A stretch of 64,000 nucleotides of DNA from Auricularia sp. M13 (lineage: Eukaryota; Basidiomycota; Agaricomycetes; Auriculariales; Auriculariaceae), in assembly GCA_037042915.1 (NCBI GenBank), contig CM073194.1:1178001-1242000 (forward strand). Reading direction: 5' to 3'. Below the pieces are notes generated by a model that had not been told where the DNA came from, searched no databases, and saw only the letters and a program-made list of their open reading frames with translations. Within the stretch, counting starts at the first letter, position 1. The number at the start of each line of letters is the position of its first letter. Of the stretch, positions 21,752 to 32,289 are shown one piece after another. The position numbers and the translations under genes were made by a program.

Positions 21752-22389
21752 TCTGCAGTGACAGCCGACGTTTGCTACGCTGTATCTAGCCGTCCATATG
21801 GCTCTGCGCTGGCCGAACGCACGTAGAAGGTTCAGATCCCTTGCAACAGCCCAGCGCCGTGAGACCTGGACAGCTCTGAGCTCCCTTGAAGTCAGACTTG
21901 CCCAGGCCGATTCTTGCGCCCAGCAGTGCATTCAATATACGCATTCGACGTCGGCTCTTCTCTCGTTTGCGAACGTCCTGCCCTCGATGTCTGATGGGAA
22001 GTCAATAGCGAAGACGAATCTGTTGCTCTGCTGTCTCCGCACCGGATGCGCCAGCGACATCGAGTGTTTCGAAGTCGAAGTCGAAGTCGAAGTCCACAGG
22101 GTAATTGCCACTTTAAACCTGGACACGACTCGCCCAGACCGATTCTCGCAACCCACGTCGTCCACGAAGCCTGCGTCCATGCCAAAAAAGAGTCTGCGAG
22201 CGCGGGAATCTGCGTCACGTGCAGCGGCTGGGGCACCGCGGAAATATGCGGACGCGTTAGCGCGCCCGCTGTCACTGCTGCTGTCCTCCTGAATCGCAGA
22301 CTGAGAGTAGAGATAGGCTGTGGTCACGCTGGGCTTCGGGCTTGCACTGGCAGAAAGACGCGCGTGTGTATCAGCGGCCCGGTCCCGCA
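21752..22389. other. Intergenic region, no convincing gene
   Basis: Overlapping low-complexity frames occur on both strands, mainly on the minus strand at 22477-21932, but none has a recognisable domain, clear introns or a start context. It contains the short hexamer repeat at about 22069. Confidence 0.4.
22069..22094 (+). repeat. Hexamer microsatellite (TCGAAG units)
   Basis: Four adjoining copies of a 6-bp unit, TCGAAG, are visible. It is a simple sequence repeat with no sign of function. Confidence 0.8.
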
Positions 22390-23872
22390 CGGTGTTGGGA
22401 TATTGTCTGTGGTTGACATGGATGGCCCACGAAGTTGAGACGCTCGTCGGCCGAAGCGGTTCAGCGCCTGGTTCCAAGAAGATGACAGTCGCATTGAACT
22501 ACAGGTGAGCAGGGGGCTGTGGACAAAGCTGAGGCTTATGAATATCGGATACAAGGAGTGCACAGGCTTCTGGAGATCAGATACTAGTGAGAGTGGGATC
22601 GAATACTGTTCAAGGAGACAGTGACGCTAGAATATGTGACGATTTTGGGTGCCTTCGGTTCTATGCGTGAACAACTTACTGCATTGATGGGCGATTGTCA
22701 TACGAGATTCAATGACTATCAGCTGCGGCGGGTCTTCCCCCACAAATTCGACCTCGTCCGCCCATTCGTCCAGCTCGCGTAAGGACGCCGCGATATTGGC
22801 GTCGACAAAATGCAGGATTTCGCCGCCGAACGTGAGGCGCTCAGGAGTCAGCGAGACGCTCGGCGTCCAATTGCAGCGCACTCTGCAAACAATGTCGGAT
22901 GTCCGCGATGGAAACTCGGACTATGAACATCTGCGGGCACTCGCAATCGCACAGGCGGCCGCGGAGGTACGGAGGCCCGGAGCTGCATCGAAAGCGGTGC
23001 AGGGCCGACTGGCAGACCAGCCTGAGGAGGAGAGATACAGACGCTGATACAGTCTGATACTCAGACGTCGCCGCCTTCGTGCCATTACACCCTGAGACGG
23101 TGTAAAAGCCCGAGACTGCTGTGGGAATCACGGGCCAATGGGGAGTGGTCCCGATGCCGCTTCAGATTAAAAGGTATTAAACTACGCATAATCACATCGG
23201 TATGCTGATCGAGGAGTATGATTGCATGATGATGCAGTCTGCTATGTAGTGAGATGACAGGGATGAATTAATGACCGTCAATGATGGGTGAGCTCGATAA
23301 GGACAATCGACGTAAGTTTTCAACGTCGAATCGGCTCGATGCCACTGGTGGCCATCGATTGCCGATGTCAATGAGTCTGAGACTCCTTATGATTAGGCAC
23401 AACTCCAACAGGATCATGACTTTGCTGCACGGCGGCGTTGGAGTGCTGGGGTATTGCAGTGGCGTCTATTCATTTACTCCATGTCAACTTTCAGAGTGAC
23501 CTCGGCACGACATCCGAATCAATAGTCATTGAGCTATACAGAGACCCCGCCCGCACCGCCGGAAGAGGGGTTGCTGTACAAGCGTCGCTCTCAGGTAGAC
23601 TAGTCATTGAGACTCATGCAACTCCACTCAGGAATGTCATTGAAACTCAGCATATACGTAGTGTTGCCAGAAACCTTTGGTACGCTGGCCACGACGGCCG
23701 ACTCCACAACTCTCAGTGGCCACGAGTGCGAGCTTAAAGCGGGGGGTAGAGGTGGTGTATGGTATCCGAAGCCGGCTTCACGTGAGACTGTTTGTTTGGA
23801 CATGCTACACCGTCACGTGGCCACGGTTGAACTCCTCACTCAGAGGACAATGACGCTATTTCTTTACCGTTG
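22390..23872 (-). repeat. Duplicated segment, copy 2 (inverted and permuted)
   Basis: Read on the minus strand this copy starts with the CAAACAAACAGTCTCACGTG block, runs through the blocks found at 15.3 and 15.5 kb, then continues directly into a broken F-box 3' end and finally into sequence matching 14330-14570. In copy 1 the order is F-box end, left block, right block; here it is right block, F-box end, left block. Such permutation is expected if both copies were cut from a tandem array of the same unit. Confidence 0.75.
22627..23080 (-). pseudogene. Broken copy of the F-box gene 3' end
   Basis: Minus-strand translation gives PPYLRGRLCDCECPQ, then a frame change, then RLTFGGEILHFVDANIAASLR and DEWADEVEFVGED, matching the last ~115 residues of the F-box-like protein ending at 14329. 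There is no start, no F-box and at least one frameshift. Its position inside copy 2 of the repeat shows it moved with the repeat unit. Confidence 0.85.
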
Positions 23873-24066
23873 ATCGTCTCGTCATCAGCAACGGACGTGG
23901 CACTGAAGGCGAATTCACCAAAGGCAATATCATAAACTATGTGTTCACTAGAAAAATTTGTTGATTGTTTCCTACTCCATCCACTTTGGCGTTCAATGTT
24001 GAAGTCGTAAATATTCCGCTGAGGCAGTCATTGAGGAGCTTGAGGTCTTAGTGACGATCTGAGGCC

Positions 24067-25297
24067 TTACGCCTTGACAACCTTCTCGTCGAGCCACTTG
24101 CCGAGATCGGCGTTGAGCTTGTCGGTGAACTCGAGGTACGGCCAGTGGCCGCCAGGGAACGCGGCCACCGTGAGGTCCTTGGTGAGCGCCTGCAGCTGCG
24201 GCAGCGCCTGCGTCGGGTGGCACACGACGTCGCCGTCGCACGCGGCGTAGAACAGGGGCAGGTCGACCGTCTTCTGGCCCTTTTTCACGAGCTCGGCGTC
24301 GTCCTTGTCATTGGCGCCGCGCACCATCGCGCAGTACCAGTTCAGCGGGCCACGCAGCCCGCGACCTGCACCGGTCAGATGCTCGCGCTGCGCGGCATAT
24401 TCCTGCAGCAGGATTACGCGAGTCGGTATGTGCTGCATAAGCTTGAGTCAGCACACACCTCGTCAGTGATGAAGGTCGCCCGAGAGACGCGTTTGTTCTC
24501 GGTCAGGAACGCCTCCGTCTCGCCGCGGGCCATTAAGACGCTGCCCCAGACCGTCGGTGTGTCGGCGGGATGCAGCAGATCGAGGAAGCTGTCGAACTAT
24601 GCAACGGCAACACGGTCAGCTCCGCAACGAAATAGCCAACTCCAAACTACAAACGTTCTTCTCGATAATCTTGTCCGCGCCCTCCTTGGTAAAGAACTCC
24701 CAGTACGCCAAGACAGGCTTGCCAGTGAGCTTTTCCATGTACGCGAGCACCGACTTCAAGTCGAACGGCACAGGCGACGGCGGCGTGTAGCCGACGTTGA
24801 AGAACGCGAACGCCGCGAACTCGTCCGAGTAGAGATCGACGACGCGGCTAAGCAAAGCGGCGCCCCAGTCGTGGCCAATCGCGACGGGCTTCGTGCTGAG
24901 GTTGAGCGAGCGGACGATGTCGAGCACGTCGCGCGCCATGGCGCTGCGGGCGTACAGCGTGGCGTCCGCGGGCTTGTCCGTGCCACCGTAGCCGAGCATG
25001 TCCGGCGCCACGAGGCCGTATCCTGTTCCATGCGAGTGCGACGATCGGAATCAGCGCTCAGCGTGCAGCGTGCAGCGTCGATCGCGGGGGCGCGGTCTGA
25101 GACTCGCCTTTTGCGCGGAAAAAGTCGAACTGGCGGTGCCACTCGAACACGCTCGAGGGAAAGCCATGCAGCCACAGCAGCGTCGTCCCGTGCGCCGCGG
25201 TCGCGGGAACGTGCAGGAAGCGGTAGGTCAGCCCGCGCGACGTCTTGTGCGTCTTCCAGTACTGGCCGTATGCCTCTTCGAACGATTTCAGCGTCAT
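24067..25297 (-). CDS. Soluble epoxide hydrolase-like alpha/beta hydrolase, paralogue 1 (multi-exon)
   Basis: Epoxide hydrolases open epoxides to diols, in fungi mainly for detoxification and lipid metabolism. The start at 25297 (MTLKSFEEAYGQYWK) is conserved in the paralogue at 30234. Spliced features: oxyanion motif HGFPSS, nucleophile motif GHDWGA, a lid region with NVGYTPPSPVPF, and the catalytic His in GGHWPYLEF close to the C-terminus; stop TAA at 24069-24067. At least four exons are visible. The first intron uses a GC donor (GCGAGT at 25107-25102) exactly where the paralogue has GTACGT. It is divergent from the unknown gene near 26 kb. Confidence 0.87.
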
Positions 25298-25996
25298 CTC
25301 GCGGTCGTATGGGGCCCAGCTCTGTCGGGTCAGCTGCGCCCTATTATATTCAGATGCTGAGTCGGGCTGAGCAACGCAGCTAGCGTAAGCACGGGGTCGC
25401 GGGCTGCGCGGAAGGGTGTTATCGATGAAACTGCCACTGCAAGATGCACAAGCTTAAGTCGCCGCCAGCAGCGACGGCGAGAGCCGCTATGACCGTATTG
25501 GCCACGCCGCCGGCCATTGGGGGCCGCGAGCACGCGGGTTCCAGGCGATATTATATTGCATGTGAATATGACACACGCGTGGCCTGTTGGCAATTGGGGT
25601 TGCCGCAGGCGCTGCAACTGCAGAGTTGAGAAAGTCAGCACAGGTAGCGATGATCATGAGTACGTTTGCTGGCCTGTCTAATGTCTGGTCCGGGACGTCG
25701 AAGAAGAACTGTCGAAGTTCACTTCCGGAGAACGAAACGAAGCCCGCCAAGCGGAAGTTGTTTCGCCACATCCTACCTACATACCCTGCCAAAGACTTGC
25801 CAGCCACCATTTCATACATAACGAATAATCGCGTGGCGTTGCCCTCGCCGTCGCGTCCCACCGAGCTGCCAGCGCTAGCTCTGCCGCACGGTGACTTCCC
25901 TACCGTCCGCGCCATCAAACGCAGTGGAAGCGGGTCCGCTATGCCACAAGCTCCCACCAGCTCCAGTGCTACCCCGAGTATCCCTCACGACGAAAT
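25298..25996. other. Divergent intergenic region with AT-rich promoter-like patch
   Basis: This is presumably the promoter region of epoxide hydrolase 1 (leftward) and of the unknown gene (rightward). An AT-rich patch, GATATTATATTGC, lies near 25550. A plus-strand frame at 25587-26156 may include the first exon of the unknown gene (MPQAPTSSS at about 25940), but I cannot decide. Confidence 0.35.
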
Positions 25997-27300
25997 ATGT
26001 TTCCTAACACGCACGAGAAATTACACCAACCGACCCGTGCATTGGATTGCGCCCAATCATCGTCACCCAGACCCCCAGCAGGCAGTGGTATGCCATGTCC
26101 AACCTACGCAGTCTCAATGCTCATACACCAGCAGGAGGAACGCCTCATTGATATAGGCGCGGTGCCCGAGAACTTTACGCTCGACCATCCCTCGAATATG
26201 TCCATGCGTGCGCTCAATGCTCTTCTAATCCAGAGCTCAGTATCTGAACCGCTGCTGTGCAGTGGCCCCGCACGTCTACACCTCCCTCACAAAATACGAC
26301 CTCATCGCCTTCGCGCCGTCCCGAGCGACGCTGGACACGCTCATCAAAGCCGCCGAGCAGCGAAACGAGTTCCTCCACAATCAGCTGTCGCTTGGTCTTA
26401 CCGCACCGGTTCAGAAGGACATCGCATACAGGTCTTTGGTGAGCTTACTGGCAGCTGCCCTCCAAATTTACCGATTCCGAATTCGCAGTTGCACTTCCTC
26501 TCCAACTCGGACTTGGACCTCGCGAAAATGCCCTTCCACCTCGTCCCGCTGCATCCCGTGCATTTCTTGCCCGACCGCCAGCCATTGGCGGTCTTTAGCG
26601 AGGCTGAGGTCGCGTATAAGCAGTACTTCGCCATCCCTGGAGACCCTCAGGACGCAGTTGCGGTGCTCAGCTCAGACGGACAGCCCATCCCTGCGTTTTC
26701 AGCTCCCACTCGACTCGGAGACTCCTCAGGCTTATCCCACGACTTGAATCCGCTGCTTGTCATCCTCAACGCCGATAGCAAGTTTCGGCGCTACCTACGG
26801 CTCGACCCGGAGAGTCTCACGCCTCTTGAAGGGTGTGTGAGGGAGATCATGGAGAAGACGATGCGTTTTGTGGACATGCTGTACGAGATTCCGGGAAAGG
26901 TTGAGGGCGGGAACTCCTCTGCTTCAGTCACGGTGGCTAGCCCCGGCCGTCGAGAGGAATCTTCGCTGCCAACCGGGACGGCGACTAAGGACCGCTTCCA
27001 GCAGCGACTGGACGCTCTCCGCGTACGCGCCGAGCAGTCCGGAGAAAGTGTGGACCTGGCCGAGTACGGTCGCGAGCTCATGGGTATCCACAGAGGTGTG
27101 TTCTCGTTTTACTTGCTATCATTCAATTTCTATGCGATCTCTGTGAGATTGTGTGTGATGCTGATGCTGATGCCCGTGTTTCAGAGGAGGAGTGGGACCA
27201 GGACAACGAGGAGGTGATGCAGTCGATCCTCCGGAGCGGCGACGGGGAGCCGTTCGCGCATCTTCCGCCTGTGGGATCCAGACTTCCTCCACCGGGTTAA
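25997..27300 (+). CDS. Unknown multi-exon protein
   Basis: I do not recognise this gene. The best supported part starts at an exon with YTSLTKYDLIAFAPSRATLDTLIKAAEQRNEFL (about 26275-26435). It continues across an intron at about 26439-26490 (GTGAGC...GCAG) into FLSNSDLDLAKMPFHLVPLHPVHFLPD and a long exon ending in a charged region. After another short intron at about 27094-27184 it ends with EEEWDQDNEEVMQSILRSGDGEPF and a TAA at 27298. The central helix-rich part and the acidic tail suggest a cytoplasmic or nuclear protein. No signal peptide or membrane segment is clear. The start and first exon are uncertain. Confidence 0.5.
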
Positions 27301-27632
27301 ATTCCAGTATCGCATTGAATTGCGTCTCATTGATTCAGGTGGCAGGGTAGCCGCACATTAGAGCTTGAGACCGAATCACGCGGATATATACGATTCTCCG
27401 CGGATAAAACTGAGCAGTACCGTGGCTAAGTTGCCATGAAATTGTTTTCCAGTTGCTGTTGGAGTAGTCCCGCAACTAGCAACGCTGGGAACGGAGAATA
27501 CATATATGCGGGTTTCGCTTCCAAAGTGGGCTGACCGGGGACAGTTGGCCGACTTCGAAAATTTCGGGTAAAGCGCTCTTACGCGCCGGCCGTAGCCGCA
27601 GCCGACGTTGCCTCTCACCGTCGCGAAAAAGG
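27301..27632. other. Intergenic, promoter region of the methyltransferase gene
   Basis: 332 bp with no coding signal; an AT-rich patch, GGATATATACG, lies near 27380. Confidence 0.35.
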
Positions 27633-29883
27633 ATGGTGAAGCCAACGACGACGCCCGCGATTAAGAATGCGCCGCTCGCTGGCCTTGCCGAGGGCAACGG
27701 CACGTTCTCCAACGTCCAGCTCGCTGCGCTCATCATCGTCGTCCCATACGTGCTCAAGCGCGCTCTGCCGCTGGTAAACCGCGGCGGCCTCTTTACCTAT
27801 CTGTTCCTGCTCGCGCTCTCCGGCTGGCCAGTTGCCATAGGCTACTGGTGGGTCATGTCGCGCATTGGCGGCCGCAAGAACGAGAAGGTTACGCTGCCTG
27901 GACGGCCTATTACGGATTATATCGAGTTCAAGGACTCGGAGCTCGCGGACTTGTACAAGAATACGGGCAAGAAAATTCCCTTCCAGGTCGCCTACGACGC
28001 GTACTTTGATGGAAAAATCGAGCTCAAGGGTGAGTGTGCCTGGGTGTTGCCAGTGCCAAGACGGGCGCTGAAAGGTCTCGCTTAGGCGACGTGCTCGACG
28101 TGCTCGAGATGCGGCACGACTGGGCCTCGTTTGAGTTCACCATGGAGCTCTTCAAATACGTCCTCACCGTCCTCATCCCCGACGTGCTCTTCCACACCCG
28201 CCAGCAGGACGAGGACCAGGTCCGCGGCCACTACGACCGCGGGAACGACTTTTACGAGTGGTTCCTCGGCCCACGCATGGTCTACACCTCGGGCGTCGTC
28301 AAGGACATCACGCGTCAGGAAACTCTGGAAGAACTGCAGGACAACAAGCTCGAGCTCGTCTGCCAGAAACTCGGATTGAAGCCCGAGGACCGCTTGCTCG
28401 ACATCGGCTGCGGCTGGGGCACGCTCGTCACGCACGCCTCGAAGAACTACGGCTGCGACGCGACCGGTGTCACGCTCTCCAAGGAGCAGGCGCAGTTCTG
28501 CAACGACCGCATTGCGAAGAACGGTGTCGCGGCCGACAAGGCGCGCGTGCAGTGCCTCGACTACCGTGACATTCCCGCTGGCCAGACCTTTTCGAAGATC
28601 TCTTGCTTGGAGATGGCCGAGGTTCGTGTCTTCCATGTGCATTTTCACGACGATTGTCTCCTTTTTCGTCTTTTCGATTCATCATTTTCAATCCCTCCCA
28701 CCTGTTATCTAGTCTCCGTTGCGGACTCTAGTACCTGTTATACTATCTTTTCACGTTTTTCCTTTCTAACCAATCTACTTTTGCCCGACTTTCCTTCCCG
28801 TCTTTTTCCTTTTCTTTTCCTTTTAATAACCTGTTTTCTTTCTTTATCCCCGCTGCAGTGGACTTTCCTCCTGAGCAGTCCTGTCTCCAGTTCGTCCGCC
28901 ACTCGCTTGCTCCATTCGATGCCATTTCTTTTTCCTTTCTCATCCTCTTGCAATTTTGTGCAGTCCAATATCACTAACTGCAATTGCAGCACGTTGGCAT
29001 TCGCCGCTACGGCAGCTTCCTCCGCCAGCTGTACGACCTCCTGGACGACGACGGCCTCATCGTCTTCCAAGTTGCCGGCATCCGCCCCGCATGGCAGTAT
29101 GAAGACCTTATCTGGTTCGTGGTACCCTTCCTGACAGCCATGCCGTGGTGCTCATGGACTGGATTGCAGGGGCTTGTTCATGAACAAGTACGTGTTCCCG
29201 GGCGCTGACGCGTCTTGCTCGCTTGGGTGGGTCATTACCCAGGTTCGTCTTTTTATCTTATCATCTCTCGCCACCGTGCACCTTGTGCCATGTCAGCGGC
29301 CGCGGGGACCTGAGCGCGAACCAGTGGCCTGTGTCACCGCCGTTCATGGTGCGACCATCGCGCTACTGCCCAGCGTGCACCTGAGCACGTCGCGCACATG
29401 GCTTTCGACTTGCAATGTTGCGTAGCCTGTCCCAGTCCGGCACACGCGGCGCCAGCTCGTTCAGCGTCAACGCGTCATTCTTCACCTTGCATTCTCTCGC
29501 GCAGTCGCTGACGACTTGCACCGCAGCTCGAGTCCGCCGGGTTCGAGATGAAGTCGGTCGACGTGCTGGGCGTGCACTACAGCGCGACGCTCTGGCGCTG
29601 GTACCTCAACTGGCTGAAGAACAAGGACGCGGTGGAAGCTAAGTACGGCAAGCGGTGGTTCCGCGTCTGGAGCTGGTTCCTGGCGTCGGCGACGATCGCA
29701 AGCCGCCAGGGCTCGGCGAGCGTGTTCCAAATTACGATGCACAAGAACCTGAACGCGTTCCACCGCATCGAGGGCGTGCCGACGCACTTTGGGCTCTTCA
29801 CGGGCAAGGAGACTTTTGAGTGCGTTTTCTTCGCGTGTGATTCGGCGTGTGCTGATGACGAATCCTGCAGACCCGTTGTCTAG
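27633..29883 (+). CDS. Sphingolipid C9-methyltransferase (cyclopropane-fatty-acid-synthase type)
   Basis: This enzyme adds the C9 methyl branch to the sphingoid base of fungal glucosylceramides using S-adenosylmethionine, at ER/Golgi membranes. The ATG at 27633 precedes two membrane segments (about residues 30-75). The catalytic part shows HYDRGNDFYEWFLG, the SAM motif LLDIGCGWGTLVTHA, and, after splicing, EMAEHVGIRRYG, QVAGIRPAWQYEDLIW, GLFMNKYVFPGADAS and VHYSATLWRWYLNWL. The last intron (GTGCGT...TGCAG) leaves three codons and a TAG at 29883. One intron (about 28621-28989) is about 370 nt and pyrimidine-rich, far longer than the others. It is about 350 bp upstream of epoxide hydrolase 2, same strand. 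Confidence 0.9.
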
Positions 29884-30233
29884 GCCACAGTGCTCGGAGA
29901 TGACAGTTAGATGGACGCAGGCCCGCTGGATGAACTTGCTCTCATGTCAACATCACGCTGGTCTTGGAGAACAAAATAGACGATGCGACTTTTGGTTGTC
30001 GCTTTCTTGGAAACTGAATCTGTTTGCTCAATGCGAGGATGCTAGGGTCATGGAGGGAATCGCAGAAGACATCCTTACTACTGCCGATTCCTACGGGCTG
30101 ACCAGTATCCTGGATTTCATCACTTCGGCTGACCAAGCAGAGGATCATCAGATAAAGTCAGTAGGCTCAAGTTGGATTAGCGTTGATAGACCCCGCAGGC
30201 TTGCATTGGGATTTTCAGCACTCATCCGGATCG
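29884..30233. other. Intergenic, no gene seen
   Basis: 350 bp between the methyltransferase stop and the epoxide hydrolase 2 start. A long frame runs through but has no protein-like content; it presumably holds the terminator of the first gene and the promoter of the second. Confidence 0.35.
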
Positions 30234-31502
30234 ATGACTCTGGCGCAGTTCGAGGACAAGTACGGCGCGTACTGGAAGACGCACAAGACGTCGCGCGGGC
30301 TGACCTACCGCTTCCTGCACGTTCCCGCGACCGCGGCGCACGGGACGACACTGCTGTGGCTGCACGGCTTCCCGTCGAGCGTGTACGAGTGGCATTACCA
30401 GCTGGACCACTTCCATGCCAAAGGTACGTCTGACTCGCATTCCGTTTCCACGCACTGCATGCTGAATATTCCGCTTACGACGCAGGATACGGCCTCATCG
30501 CGGTGGACATGCTGGGCTACGGCGGGACGGACAAGCCCGCGGACGCCGCGCAGTACACGCGCAGCGCGATGGCGCGCGACGTGATGGACGTTGTGGAGTC
30601 GCTGCAGCTGCCCGGTGGGAGCAAGAAGCTCGTGGCTATCGCGCACGACTGGGGCGCGTCTCTGCTTGGGCGCATCGTCGATCTGTACGCGGACGCCTTC
30701 GCGGCGTTTGCGTTCTTCAATGTGGGCTACACGCCGCCGTCCGCCGTGCCGTTCAACCTCGAGGCCGTCCTCGCGTGGATGAAGGCCAACCTAGGCACGG
30801 AGAGATTTGCGTATTGGGAGTTCTTTACGACGGAGGGGGCTGATAAGATCATTGAGCAAAACGTTTGTTTGTGTTGACTCGGTGTGGACACGATCGCTGA
30901 CGATATCGCAGTTCGACAGCTTTACCGATCTGCTGCATCCCGCCGACTTTGCCGGCGTTTGGGGCAGCAATTTCATGGTGCGCGGTGAGGCGGAGAAGTT
31001 TATCTCGGAGAACAAGCGTGTGCCGCGCGCGCCATACATCACAGACGAGGTACGTGGGCAGAGGCGCTGGACGTGTCTCCCTCCAGCTCACTCGGCACTG
31101 GCAGGAATACGAGCTAATGCGCAAGCATCTCATCGGTGAAGGCCGTGGCATGCGCGGTCCGTTGAACTGGTACTGCGCAACGGTCTACGGCCACAACAAC
31201 GCAGACGATGCTGGTACGTGCCTGTCCGTTCCCGCAGTGCATTCTGCCTCTTACTGACATTGTCTGATGCAGAGCTCGCGAAGAAGGGACCCAAGACGGT
31301 CTCGCAGCCCGTGCTCTATGCCGCGTGCTACGGCGACGTCGTGGCCCACCCGTCGTTCGCGCTCCCGAACATGAAGGCCCTCGCCAAGGACCTCACCGTC
31401 CCCGAATTTCCTGGCGGTCACTGGGTGTACCTCGAGTTCCCCGAGAAGCTGAACCAGGATCTCGACAAGTGGCTCGAGGAGAAGGTGCTCTCGACATCCT
31501 AA
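30234..31502 (+). CDS. Soluble epoxide hydrolase-like alpha/beta hydrolase, paralogue 2 (multi-exon)
   Basis: Paralogue of the gene at 24067-25297, with the same N-terminus (MTLAQFEDKYGAYWK), oxyanion motif HGFPSS, nucleophile motif AHDWGA, lid segment NVGYTPPSAVPF and C-terminal GGHWVYLEF with the catalytic His. I set the start at 30234 by homology. Introns: GTACGT at about 30424 to the CAG before GATACGGCCTC, then three or more short ones (about 30864, 31048 and 31212). It ends at TAA 31502. Both copies look functional. The first intron has a normal GT donor here. Confidence 0.88.
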
Positions 31503-31685
31503 GCGCTGCGCGACTGCATCCATAACTTGACGAGCTGCCCCAAGTGAACATCGGACATCTGTTGTACCAATATCAAACAGGAATAAGGCAGTCAATATCC
31601 CAGCCCCGAAGGCTCCCAACTTCGCATCGCGTCGTTTAGTCTATGATTTTACGACCAACTCCGAACGCCCTGCGTCTCATGATCA

Positions 31686-32113
31686 CATCTACACATGGGT
31701 TCAGCATCAGGATGATTCTCCATATACTCGAGTCCGTGTTGCCTGTCCGGCGTACTGTCCGTGTTCCTCCAACCGGGCGCATAGCAATTGCGTAGTGCGT
31801 AGCCACAGTCTTTCAGAAAGGGATGCAAGGCCGCCTAGATCAGTTGGTGCTGCTGCAGACCAAACTGTCCGCTGCTTGTGACGTTGTCGATACGCGCCTG
31901 CTGGCGCAGTAGCACGTACGCGGCGGCGCAGACGAAGAGATAAACGGCATCGATCGTGTCGAGCTTGCCGGGGATGCGGCGCAGTAGGAGGTCCACGGAA
32001 TCCTAGTCGGTGGCATCTACAGTTGCGCGCGCGACGTTGAGCTCTCTGCCTAGTATTACCTCGTGTGGCGCGCTTCTGCTTGAGGAGGCGGCTGGCTTGA
32101 GTTCGACCATGGG
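31686..32113 (-). pseudogene. Broken partial copy of the kinase first exon
   Basis: The minus strand reads like the first ~140 residues of the kinase gene at 32290-33809: a start (MVEL), then ELNVARATVDATD, VTSSGQFGLQQHQLI, AALHPFLKDCGYALR and HPDAEPM. It contains in-frame stops after VDATD and after QHQLI. It lies directly downstream of the parent in the same orientation, as expected from an unequal tandem duplication. No kinase catalytic exon follows. Confidence 0.82.
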
Positions 32114-32289
32114 CAAAGAGACACGTGACAAGAACGAAGGGCCGGAGACGTCGGTCGTCGTACGCAACTCCGCTCAACACGTCCCATTCCTCAGGTCTCA
32201 AACGTGAAAATGATCGCGGCAGCGATAACATGTCCATTTGACTGGGGAGGGAGTACGCTCTCACTCTTCCAATGATTGAATGGAGTCGT

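Noticed and set aside
24145-25383. 412-codon plus-strand frame over epoxide hydrolase 1
   Set aside because: Antisense to exons with catalytic motifs and runs through their introns; composition is Arg/Val/Ala noise.
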